Source of the DNA: Rhodospirillaceae bacterium
GTDB lineage: Bacteria; Pseudomonadota; Alphaproteobacteria; UBA11073
Length of the DNA stretch: 32,560 nt
Direction of reading: 5' to 3'
Assembly: GCA_003536545.1 (NCBI GenBank)
Contig: DPZW01000045.1
Coordinates: 1-32,560 of the forward strand
Part shown: in pieces, positions 1 to 7,158 of the stretch
Numbering within the stretch: position 1 is the stretch's first letter
Layout of the letters: each line of letters opens with the position of its first letter
Made by a program: the position numbers and the translations under genes
Notes under the pieces: generated by a model
Database searches by the model: none
Told to the model about the DNA's origin: nothing
The model's input: only the letters and a program-made list of their open reading frames with translations

Positions 1-117
1 GGGCATGCGATTGTTTATGCAGCAGGCGGCAGTGTGACCACATCAACCGGGCAACCGTTGTTATATGGCAAAGAAGGTTTTTTGAATTCGGATTTCGTGG
101 TGCGTAGCCGCCGTTAA
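1..117 (+). CDS. cysQ: CysQ-like 3'(2'),5'-bisphosphate nucleotidase, C-terminal fragment
   Basis: Frame 1 is open from the window edge to a TAA at 115-117 and encodes the last 38 residues of a protein that begins upstream. The peptide contains GHAIVYAAGGSVTTSTGQPL followed by LYGKEGFLNSDFVV, which resembles the C-terminal end of the inositol-monophosphatase superfamily member CysQ, where the pattern is HAVxxAAGGxVTxxxGxPLxYxK...NxxF. CysQ removes the 3' phosphate from PAP/PAPS made during sulfate assimilation. Only the tail is visible, so the catalytic metal-binding motifs cannot be checked and another member of the superfamily is possible. Its stop overlaps the stop of prfB on the opposite strand by 4 bases (shared TTAA). 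Confidence 0.7.
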   Translation, partial: GHAIVYAAGGSVTTSTGQPLLYGKEGFLNSDFVVRSRR

Positions 118-1227
118 CTGGCTTTTTTATTACCCACACGTTCCGCCAGCGCACCTTCCATAAATTGATCGAGATCGCCGTCCAATACGCCTTGCGTATC
201 CGATGTTTCAATATTCGTGCGTAAATCCTTGACCATTTGATAGGGCTGCAACACATAGGAACGAATTTGGCGACCCCAGCCAATTTCCGTTTTCTCAGCC
301 TGATAGCTGGCGATATTGGCCTCGCGTTTTTGTAATTCCAATTCGAATAATTTGGCGCGCAGTATTTTCATGCATCGTGCACGATTTTGAATTTGTGAAC
401 GCTCCTGCTGGGAAGCGACAATAATCCCCGTGGGCACATGCGTCATCCGCACAGCGGAATCTGTCTTATTCACATGCTGTCCACCTGCGCCGCCTGCACG
501 ATAAGTATCCACACGGATGTCTTTTTCTTCCAAATGCACTTCCACATCATCATCAATAACGGGTGAAACCAACACGGATGCAAAACTGGTATGGCGGCGC
601 GCATTGGCATCAAATGGTGAAATGCGCACCAGGCGATGCACCCCGGCCTCTGTTTTCAACCAGCCATAGGCATCCGGACCGGAAAATTCCAGCGTCGCAG
701 ATTTAATGCCTGCACCGTCGCCGTCTACCTGGTCAATCAAACTGACCTTTAATTTTCTGCGCTCGCCCCAGCGCGTATACATGCGCATGAGCATTTCTGC
801 CCAGTCTTGTGACTCCGTTCCGCCTGCGCCGGAGTTTACTTCCAGATAGGCGTCCGAATGATCCGCCTCGCCGGATAATAATGTTTGGAGTTCTTGCCGC
901 GCTGCGGCAGTTTTGAGTGCATTCAGTTGTGCTTCACCTTCAGCGACGGTGGCAGCATCATTTTCCGCTTCTCCCAATTCAATGAGCATCAATGCATCAG
1001 ATAATTCACGTTCCAATGTTGTGATGCCGTTCATACTGACTTCAAGCCGGGATTTCTCACGCATCAGTTTTTGCGCGGCTTCGGGATCATTCCATAGGTC
1101 TGGGGATTCTGCGGCGGCTTCTAGCTCTGCCAAACGGGCAGCAGATTTATCCCAGTCAAAGATGCCTCCTCAGCAACCCGATCGATTGCTCAATTTGCTC
1201 CTGGATATGTACAATTTCGGCGCGCAT
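114..1227 (-). CDS. prfB: Peptide chain release factor 2, with +1 programmed frameshift
   Basis: RF2 recognises UGA/UAA stop codons in the ribosome and triggers peptide release. The gene is in two frames. Translation starts at ATG 1227, runs 23 codons (MRAEIVHIQEQI...LLRRHL) and meets an in-frame TGA at 1158-1156. Skipping the T at 1158 continues as LDWDKSAARLAELE... to the TAA at 116-114, giving 370 residues, the usual RF2 length. The SPF stop-recognition tripeptide is near residues 203-205 and the catalytic GGQ near 248-250, both where they sit in E. coli RF2. A caller that ignores the shift reports only 339 residues from an internal TTG at 1133. The gene starts 18 bases from the divergent gene at 1246, with no strong Shine-Dalgarno visible upstream. 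It ends in a 4-base convergent overlap with the cysQ-like gene. Confidence 0.97.
1155..1170 (-). promoter_or_regulatory. RF2 programmed +1 frameshift element
   Basis: On the minus strand the sequence reads AGGAGGCATCTTTGAC. It has an internal Shine-Dalgarno (AGGAGG, 1170-1165), a CAT spacer, the slippery CTT codon, the in-frame TGA (1158-1156) and the following C (1155). This is the canonical RF2 autoregulatory site. When RF2 is scarce the ribosome pauses at the poor TGAC stop context, the upstream SD strains the mRNA and tRNA-Leu slips +1. When RF2 is plentiful translation ends after 23 codons. E. coli has AGGGGGTATCTTTGAC, so the match is nearly exact. Confidence 0.97.
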
Positions 1228-1245
1228 GGCTAATAATCACTAGCG

Positions 1246-2133
1246 ATGACTACAGAAAATTTCAAGGCGGACCGCCCACAAATTATGCCATCTATTGCTG
1301 CGCTATGGCTGGCAACACTCATTATTCTGGCGGGCTATCTGCTGCCGGATATTCGCCATATCCTGCAGAATATGCATTTGCTCCCGCTATTGGGTGCCAT
1401 TGTGTTTTTGGCGGGTATGAATTTGGTGACAATTGAAACACCAGCACAGGTTCCTGACGCCGCGGTTGTGCAATCCCCTGCGCCATCCATTCAAGATGCC
1501 GCAAACACCAGCCGTGAAGATCAACTGATGATTCTGGGGCAATTGTCCCGCAATATCGCGCATGAATTGAGCAATGTGATGCAGCCCGCCCTGACTTATA
1601 GCCAGCTTTTACAGGGTCGATTTTCTGAGCCAGATTTGCAGGAAGCATTGAGCGGCATCATCAATAGCCAGCAACAAAGCGCGCGCATCCTGCAGCATTT
1701 CCTGCAGTTATCCGGTGTAGAAAATTTTGAAAAGTCAGAATTACCGCTGGCGCACAGTATTAAGCATGCATTGGAATCCATTCGCCCACTTTTGCCTGCC
1801 AGTTTGATTTTACAATTCGGGGATCTCTCACGTGTGCGGAATAATGCGATCATCAACCCACATCAGATGGCCCAACTTTTGGCATTGCTGATGACAACTG
1901 CGAGCCGCGCTACCCAAAATCGCGGTATGGTGGCTGTGCATGTGCGGCGGGGCGAAGGCGAAATGGCGGAATTAATTGTGGCAGATAATCGCAGCCAACC
2001 GCCTGTAGATGATGATGCATTACTGCCTGCCTATCACATCGTACAATCCTGGGGCGGTAGCCTGCAAATGGAATATCAACCTGGCAAGGGTGCAACCGCG
2101 CGAATTTCTATTCCAATTTTATCGACAGGTTAG
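1246..2133 (+). CDS. Membrane histidine-kinase-like protein with degenerate ATPase domain
   Basis: 295 residues. Two hydrophobic segments at about 16-33 and 44-61 form a membrane hairpin with almost no periplasmic loop. A linker rich in Ala, Gln and Pro follows. The H-box LSRNIAHELSNVMQP is typical of a HisKA dimerisation domain, with candidate phospho-acceptor His106. A helical region leads into a HATPase_c-like C-terminus ending GGSLQMEYQPGKGATARISI. The nucleotide-binding motifs are poor: the N-box Asn is replaced (LALLMTTASRAT, 212-223) and the G1 region reads ADNRSQPP with no Gly-x-Gly. It may be a weak kinase, a phosphatase or phosphotransfer protein, or a pseudokinase. No response regulator is adjacent. 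It starts 18 bases from prfB on the other strand, so control sequences must overlap, and it ends overlapping the lipoprotein gene at 2130 by 4 bases. Confidence 0.75.
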   Translation: MTTENFKADRPQIMPSIAALWLATLIILAGYLLPDIRHILQNMHLLPLLGAIVFLAGMNLVTIETPAQVPDAAVVQSPAPSIQDAANTSREDQLMILGQLSRNIAHELSNVMQPALTYSQLLQGRFSEPDLQEALSGIINSQQQSARILQHFLQLSGVENFEKSELPLAHSIKHALESIRPLLPASLILQFGDLSRVRNNAIINPHQMAQLLALLMTTASRATQNRGMVAVHVRRGEGEMAELIVADNRSQPPVDDDALLPAYHIVQSWGGSLQMEYQPGKGATARISIPILSTG

Positions 2134-2708
2134 CGGACGATATTACCAAGATTATTGCGGATAGATTCCGTCATCAACCGATCCAGATCATCCAACATAT
2201 CAATCACCATTTTATTCAATGCTGCATCACGCTGATTGAGGGTCATGCCCTCGGTGACTTCAAGGGTCCTCGCGGCACGTACCTCTGCATAAGGCAGGTT
2301 TTCATAACTTGGCGAAGTGATTTCCAAACGCACCAGAACAGATAATTTATAGTCTGCCTGTACCTGATCATAAAACCAGCCTTCTGCACCGGATTTGATT
2401 TTGCGTTCATTTTTGACAACACTGGCATCCATGATATGGATTTTGGCGATGCCCATATTCCCCACAGCCTGGAAACGATTCAATCCCCAATCACGAATGG
2501 CACTATAGGGCGGCAGATATAACTCATGCTCAACATTGGGTGCCGTATAGGGCGGCACATAAGCATTCACCACCTGAATTTCATTCACGTCCAAGCGCGT
2601 CTTGCCAAATTTGGTGTAATTGGGTGCTTCAAATTTTGAAGACGCGCCCACCTGCGAGCAAGCCGTCAGCAACAGGATAAAACAGATAGAGTGAAGGATT
2701 TTTTTCAT
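2130..2708 (-). CDS. Predicted lipoprotein, last gene of the efflux cluster
   Basis: 192 residues. The N-terminus MKKILHSICFILLLTACSQV is a lipoprotein signal peptide with lipobox LTAC (Cys17), so the protein is probably anchored in the outer or inner membrane facing the periplasm. The mature part has no motif I recognise. It is mixed alpha/beta-looking, with an aromatic N-terminal segment (YVPPYTAPNVEHELYLPPY) and an acidic helical C-terminus (LDDLDRLMTESIRNN). It lies 26 bases downstream of the outer-membrane channel gene in the same orientation, so it is probably the distal gene of the efflux operon and may be an accessory factor of that assembly. That role is inferred from position only. 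Confidence 0.8.
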   Translation of the reverse strand: MKKILHSICFILLLTACSQVGASSKFEAPNYTKFGKTRLDVNEIQVVNAYVPPYTAPNVEHELYLPPYSAIRDWGLNRFQAVGNMGIAKIHIMDASVVKNERKIKSGAEGWFYDQVQADYKLSVLVRLEITSPSYENLPYAEVRAARTLEVTEGMTLNQRDAALNKMVIDMLDDLDRLMTESIRNNLGNIVR

Positions 2709-2734
2709 GAGCTGATTATACCCCTGTTATTTTG

Positions 2735-4279
2735 TTATTCAATAACCATCATCCCGTCCGCCGCATTCACGCGTGGTGCGTTAGGCCGTGTGTCTACAGC
2801 AGGTTGCAAAACCACGTTATTCTGCGGAACTGGTGCAGCTGCAGGTTGGATGACGGGTTCTGGAATTGCCGGCGCAGCAGCCGTTGATGTTGCGGTATTC
2901 TGCCAGCCGCCGCCCATGGCCTTATAAAGCGTGACCAGCCGTGATGCGACATTCGCCTGATTCTGTATGGCAGACTGCTGTGCCATATAAAGCGATTTTT
3001 GTGCTTCCGCGACATCAAGATAACTCACCAGACCGTTTTTATAACGTGTTTCAGATAAATCCACAGTGGTCTGGCTGGTTTGCACCGCACGATTCAATTG
3101 CGCAGAACGGTTGACTGACGCCAGGTAATCCGACAACGCGGTTTCAACATCTGATAATGCTCCTTGCACCGATTTTTGATATTGCAGAAAGGCGGCTTCG
3201 GCATTCGCATCGGTCAATTGTACATCTGCGCGGATGCGGCCAAAATCAAAAATGGGCAATTTCACCATACCCGCGAATGACCAGGCCTGCGCGCCGCTGC
3301 TGAATAAATCTCCGCCCCTGTCCGCTTGCCAACCGAATGCAGCCGGCAAAGACAGGCTGGGGAAATATTGCGCCGTTGCTACGCGCTTGGTGGCGTTGCT
3401 TGCGATTAAATCCTGCTCTGCCGCGCGAACATCAGGACGATTGGCAATAACGGCCGCTGGTGTTGCCAAAAGCATCGGCGAACCAGCAAACGGAATAGCC
3501 GCAGGCGTTGCCAGCGTTGCATCCAGTGTGCCGGGATTTTGTCCCAATAAAACTTCGATGCGGCGGATGGCGGCATTGATTTGTGAAACGAGTTCCGGCC
3601 GCTCAGCCAACTGGGTTTGCAGCGCGGTTTCCGCGCGTGAACTATCCAGGGCAGAAACGAGGCCAGCGTTGAGGCGTGCGTCCGTGATATCCAGCGATGC
3701 TTTATAGGCAGCAATAGATTGATCTGTGACAGCCAAAGCATTTTGCAGGCGGCGCAATTCAATATAATTCTGTGCGACTTCACCGAGCAGGGAAAGCAAT
3801 ACGCCCTGTTCATTTTCTTTTTCGCTTTGCAGCGTGGCATCTGCAGCTTCGATGGCTGGGCTGATACCAAAAACATTAAATTCCCATGTGGAATCCAGAC
3901 CTATATCATAAAGGTCACGTTCACCACCGCCCAATGCACCGGCTCCCGTGCGGGTTGATCCACGCGTTTTGCCGATAGATGCACTGCCGTTGATATCAGG
4001 CAAAAAACTCGCCTTGGTTGCCAGTAATTGTGCGCGCGCGGCGCGAATGCGTGTTTTTGCAATCTTGAGGTCCAGATTTTGTGCAACAGCAGCCTGCACC
4101 AGATTGTTTAAAGTGGTATCATTGAACTGTTCCCACCAACGGATTTGCACAGATGCATCATTCACAGTTGCCGATGGATTAGTCCATGCGCTAGGGACGG
4201 AAACTTCACTGGCATCATGACTGGCGGACGTACAGCCTGCCAACATCACCAATCCGATTATCCATAATAACTTTTTCAT
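2735..4279 (-). CDS. Outer-membrane efflux lipoprotein, NodT/OprM type
   Basis: 514 residues. A lipobox (VMLAGC, Cys16) is followed by the WW/QxNxDLKIAxxRI hallmark of the TolC-like outer-membrane factor family: IRWWEQFNDTTLNNLVQAAV, then NLDLKIAKTRIRAARAQL. Two outer-membrane-efflux repeats follow, the second containing RPDVRAAEQDLIASNA and RYKNGLVSYLDV, typical of NodT/OprM/CusC channels. Such proteins form the trimeric exit duct for tripartite pumps. From about residue 460 there is an unusual 55-residue Pro/Ala/Gln-rich tail ending MMVIE. The start ATG overlaps the HlyD-type gene stop (ATGA, 4279-4276), indicating translational coupling. It is the only outer-membrane channel gene in a cluster that carries two inner-membrane pumps. 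Confidence 0.93.
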   Translation of the reverse strand: MKKLLWIIGLVMLAGCTSASHDASEVSVPSAWTNPSATVNDASVQIRWWEQFNDTTLNNLVQAAVAQNLDLKIAKTRIRAARAQLLATKASFLPDINGSASIGKTRGSTRTGAGALGGGERDLYDIGLDSTWEFNVFGISPAIEAADATLQSEKENEQGVLLSLLGEVAQNYIELRRLQNALAVTDQSIAAYKASLDITDARLNAGLVSALDSSRAETALQTQLAERPELVSQINAAIRRIEVLLGQNPGTLDATLATPAAIPFAGSPMLLATPAAVIANRPDVRAAEQDLIASNATKRVATAQYFPSLSLPAAFGWQADRGGDLFSSGAQAWSFAGMVKLPIFDFGRIRADVQLTDANAEAAFLQYQKSVQGALSDVETALSDYLASVNRSAQLNRAVQTSQTTVDLSETRYKNGLVSYLDVAEAQKSLYMAQQSAIQNQANVASRLVTLYKAMGGGWQNTATSTAAAPAIPEPVIQPAAAPVPQNNVVLQPAVDTRPNAPRVNAADGMMVIE

Positions 4280-5265
4280 TCCTTGCTCCCTGCATCCTCA
4301 ATTGCCGCTGGCATCACTTGCGGCGCGGCAACGGGCTCTGCATCAATAAAAACATCCATCAATTGCCCGACATAGGCATTTAGCTCACTCTGTGGAAAGC
4401 TGTAAAGCACCTGCAAAACCCGGGTATCCACACGTTCATTGCTGCTTCCGGTCAGTGATCGCTTGGGCACTACATAAGGCTGCACGCGGACAAATGCCAA
4501 TTCCACTTTTTTATCAGGATTCCCGCGCAGGTTGGCATGGGCCTTGGCCCCTGGGGTATATCGCCAGGCATCATTTTCATCGATATCCGCGCGGATATGC
4601 AGCGTTTCAGTATCGCCCAACAGAATCAACGGCTCAGATAACGCCCCTGCCGACGCATATTCACCCGGACGAATTTTAATGCTCAGAATTTCTCCTGCAA
4701 CCGGGGCCGTCACTGTTAATCGATTTAAATTAACCTGCGCTGCTTCGGCATCCGCGCGCGCAGATTTTGCACTGGCATTGAGGCTAATCACGCGTGCCTC
4801 GGCTGTTTTCACATTATACATTTGCTGATCCAGCTCATCTTTGCTGAAGGCGCGCGTATCACCAATCGCCTGAATTTTTTGATATTGGCTGCGCACATTA
4901 TCCAGTTGCGCAGAGGCCTCTTTGACCTGCGCAAGCGCAGCATCTGCGCGCGCCGCGGCAGCTGATAATTCGGCCTGTGCCTCGCGGTCGTCCAATGTGA
5001 ACAACGGGTCACCAGCTTTGACTTTCTGGCCTTCGCTCACATAGATTTTGCTGACAATGCCGGGAATATTTGTGCCAATAGAAATATTTTCCGTCGCGCT
5101 TTCCACAATGCCGGATGCCGAAATATAATTCTGAAATTCTGATTGTGTGGGAATGACCAGTGGCTGTGCAGGTGGCAGTTTTTTATTGCCGAGGAAAAAC
5201 ACATAGGTCAGTGACCAGCCGATTGCGATAATCGCCAAGAGTGGAAACAGCCAACGTTTAATCAT
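4276..5265 (-). CDS. HlyD/MacA-type periplasmic adaptor of the ABC exporter
   Basis: 329 residues. An N-terminal signal anchor (about 5-26) is followed by a split biotinyl-lipoyl fold: ESATENISIGTNIPGIVSKI with the EGQKVKAGDPLFTLDDREA half-motif, and later TVTAPVAGEILSIKIRPGEYA. Between them is an alpha-helical hairpin of about 95 residues rich in Ala and Gln (AQLDNVRSQYQKIQAI). A beta-barrel region follows. This is the membrane-fusion protein of a tripartite ABC exporter (DevB/MacA-like), bridging the inner-membrane ABC permease to the outer-membrane channel encoded next. A good Shine-Dalgarno (GGGAG) lies just before the ATG. It is 11 bases downstream of the ABC ATPase and overlaps the channel gene by 4 bases. 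Confidence 0.92.
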   Translation of the reverse strand: MIKRWLFPLLAIIAIGWSLTYVFFLGNKKLPPAQPLVIPTQSEFQNYISASGIVESATENISIGTNIPGIVSKIYVSEGQKVKAGDPLFTLDDREAQAELSAAAARADAALAQVKEASAQLDNVRSQYQKIQAIGDTRAFSKDELDQQMYNVKTAEARVISLNASAKSARADAEAAQVNLNRLTVTAPVAGEILSIKIRPGEYASAGALSEPLILLGDTETLHIRADIDENDAWRYTPGAKAHANLRGNPDKKVELAFVRVQPYVVPKRSLTGSSNERVDTRVLQVLYSFPQSELNAYVGQLMDVFIDAEPVAAPQVMPAAIEDAGSKE

Positions 5266-5276
5266 ATTTCTCTCCC

Positions 5277-5999
5277 TTATGCTGCATGATGATGCATTCC
5301 CTCTAATTGCTGCCAGTCATCGGCGATGGCGATGATTTGCCCGTCATCCATTTGCGCTATCCGGTCCGCATAACTGAAAATCCGGCTGTCGTGCGTGACG
5401 ATGACCAGTGTACGCCCATCTGCCAATGCAACTTCACGCATCAAATCCATCACAACCTGCCCCGTACGATGATCCAGCGCGGAAGTGGGCTCATCACATA
5501 CAATCAGGCGCGGTTCATGCACCAGTGCACGTGCGATCGCCACACGTTGTTGCTGGCCACCCGATAATTGATTGGGCAATGATTGCCAGCGATCGCCTAG
5601 GCCTACGCGATCCAGAACTTCGCGCGCGCGATCATAAGCAACTTTATTTTTAACGCCCTGGATGATCAGTGGAACAGCCACATTCTCAGCCGCCGTTAAT
5701 GATGGCAATAAATTAAACTGCTGAAAAACGAAACCAATATTTTTGCCGCGGAATGAAACCAGATCGCCGCCATTCAATTCTGCCAGTTCCTGACCATACA
5801 CCTGGCAGGATCCAGATGTTTGCATCAAAATGCCCGCCATAACGGAAATCAGGGTTGTTTTCCCGCAGCCGGATGGGCCGACCAGCATGAAGAGTGAACC
5901 TGCATCTACTTCAAGCTCAATCCCGCGTAAGGCTTGCACTTCCTGTTCGCCAGTGACATAGGTTTTGGTGATTTCTTTACAATCAATGGCAAGTGTCAT
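5277..5999 (-). CDS. ABC exporter ATP-binding subunit (MacB/LolD/DevA type)
   Basis: 240 residues, the standard size for a stand-alone nucleotide-binding subunit. Visible motifs are Walker A GPSGCGKTT (41-49), Q-loop FVFQQFNLLP (Q93/Q94), signature LSGGQQQR (145-152), Walker B LIVCDE (165-170), D-loop SALD and H-loop histidine in VIVTHD (H206). The QQFNLLPSLTAAENV stretch is typical of the MacB/LolD branch, whose members drive mechanotransmission by FtsX-like permeases and do not transport substrate across the inner membrane. It starts 2 bases after the permease gene, so subunit stoichiometry is probably set by coupled translation. The His-rich end (GMHHHAA) is slightly unusual. Confidence 0.95.
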   Translation of the reverse strand: MTLAIDCKEITKTYVTGEQEVQALRGIELEVDAGSLFMLVGPSGCGKTTLISVMAGILMQTSGSCQVYGQELAELNGGDLVSFRGKNIGFVFQQFNLLPSLTAAENVAVPLIIQGVKNKVAYDRAREVLDRVGLGDRWQSLPNQLSGGQQQRVAIARALVHEPRLIVCDEPTSALDHRTGQVVMDLMREVALADGRTLVIVTHDSRIFSYADRIAQMDDGQIIAIADDWQQLEGMHHHAA

Positions 6000-6001
6000 G
6001 G

Positions 6002-7156
6002 CTATCCCTTGAACACCAGCGCAGGTTCAACGCGAATGACTTTAACAATGGAGATCAAAGCCGCGATGGACACAATGATTAAAGTTACGAACCCACTGAA
6101 TAAAAATAATTCCGGCGACATTTTAAATGCCAGAATGGATTTTCGCATGCTATAGCCAAACAATGCCGCGCATCCCACGCCCAGACACCAACCCATGACG
6201 CCCACAGATATCGCCTGCAAAACAATCATGCGCATCAAAGTGCCAGCGCGCGCGCCCATGGCCTTGAGTGCCGCATATTGTTTAAGATTTTCATGCGTAA
6301 AAGCATAAAATGTCTGACCCGTCACTACAGCACCAATAACGAAGCCCAACAGCACCGCCACGCCGAAATTAATCGGAATTCCAGTGCGCTTCATATAATG
6401 ATTAAAAGTCATATCTTTAAACTGCTGACTGGTCACTGCTTTCATCCCGGTCTGATCTGAAATGCGTTTGGCAACCAGATCTATATTCTCGCCGTCCTTG
6501 ACCTTTGCCAATACAAAGGTCAGCAGGCGGCGTTGTTGCGGCACATAATTCACCGCGCGTTCATAAGTTGTGTAAAGCACTGGCCTGCTTTGAAAGGATC
6601 GTGAAGTTTGGGCAACACCCACGACCACAGCGCGCTTTTCATTAATTTCCAATGTATCTCCGACCTGCAGCGGAATTTTATTGCCGTCTGGCATTTGTCG
6701 TGCCAGACGCTCCTTCGCGCCTTCTTCATTGACAATGACAGCATCCGCCATACGCAAATCCGTCAATTGCCCTGAAAGCAATTTAGGCGGTGCGCCAATC
6801 ATGGTGGTGGAATCAATCCCGACCAGCGTGCTGTTCTCAAAACTGCCATCACTCAGCAAAACTTCGGTGCTACCTTTAAACAGGGGCGTTGCCCAGCGCA
6901 CACCTTCGATACTGCGCACACGCTGCAGCATGGTGTCAGACATAGGTTTGACATCATCAATATAGCGTGCCTCTGGATCCACCACCCACAGATCCGGATA
7001 ACCGATATCATCAATAAAGCCGTAAGTACGTGTCATCAGGCCCCAGAAAATGGATGGCTGCTGCGTCATGATCAGTGCAGCAAACGTAATTCCGATTATC
7101 AGGGAGACATATTTAGTTGTGTCTCCGATCAGCATCTTGAGGGCGATGCTGTTCAT
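6002..7156 (-). CDS. ABC exporter permease, DevC/MacB-like (FtsX fold)
   Basis: 384 residues. One membrane segment lies near residues 16-36. A large periplasmic domain of about 220 residues (MacB_PCD-like) follows, then three membrane segments in the C-terminal FtsX-like domain, which includes ENLKQYAALKAMGARAGTLM, the conserved cytoplasmic coupling stretch of this family. The length and the separate ATPase match the DevC arrangement; MacB fuses the two. With the neighbouring ATPase and HlyD-type adaptor it should form a DevBCA/MacAB-like tripartite exporter, whose substrate (lipid, siderophore, peptide or drug) cannot be read from sequence. It begins 2 bases after the RND pump stop, so ABC and RND genes are physically coupled. 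Confidence 0.93.
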   Translation of the reverse strand: MNSIALKMLIGDTTKYVSLIIGITFAALIMTQQPSIFWGLMTRTYGFIDDIGYPDLWVVDPEARYIDDVKPMSDTMLQRVRSIEGVRWATPLFKGSTEVLLSDGSFENSTLVGIDSTTMIGAPPKLLSGQLTDLRMADAVIVNEEGAKERLARQMPDGNKIPLQVGDTLEINEKRAVVVGVAQTSRSFQSRPVLYTTYERAVNYVPQQRRLLTFVLAKVKDGENIDLVAKRISDQTGMKAVTSQQFKDMTFNHYMKRTGIPINFGVAVLLGFVIGAVVTGQTFYAFTHENLKQYAALKAMGARAGTLMRMIVLQAISVGVMGWCLGVGCAALFGYSMRKSILAFKMSPELFLFSGFVTLIIVSIAALISIVKVIRVEPALVFKG

Positions 7157-7158
7157 GG

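Noticed and set aside
913..1233. Open frame of 106 codons on the plus strand
   Set aside because: It lies antisense to prfB, its product is Ser/Ala-rich low complexity, and the opposite strand has a clearly conserved gene with its frameshift site.
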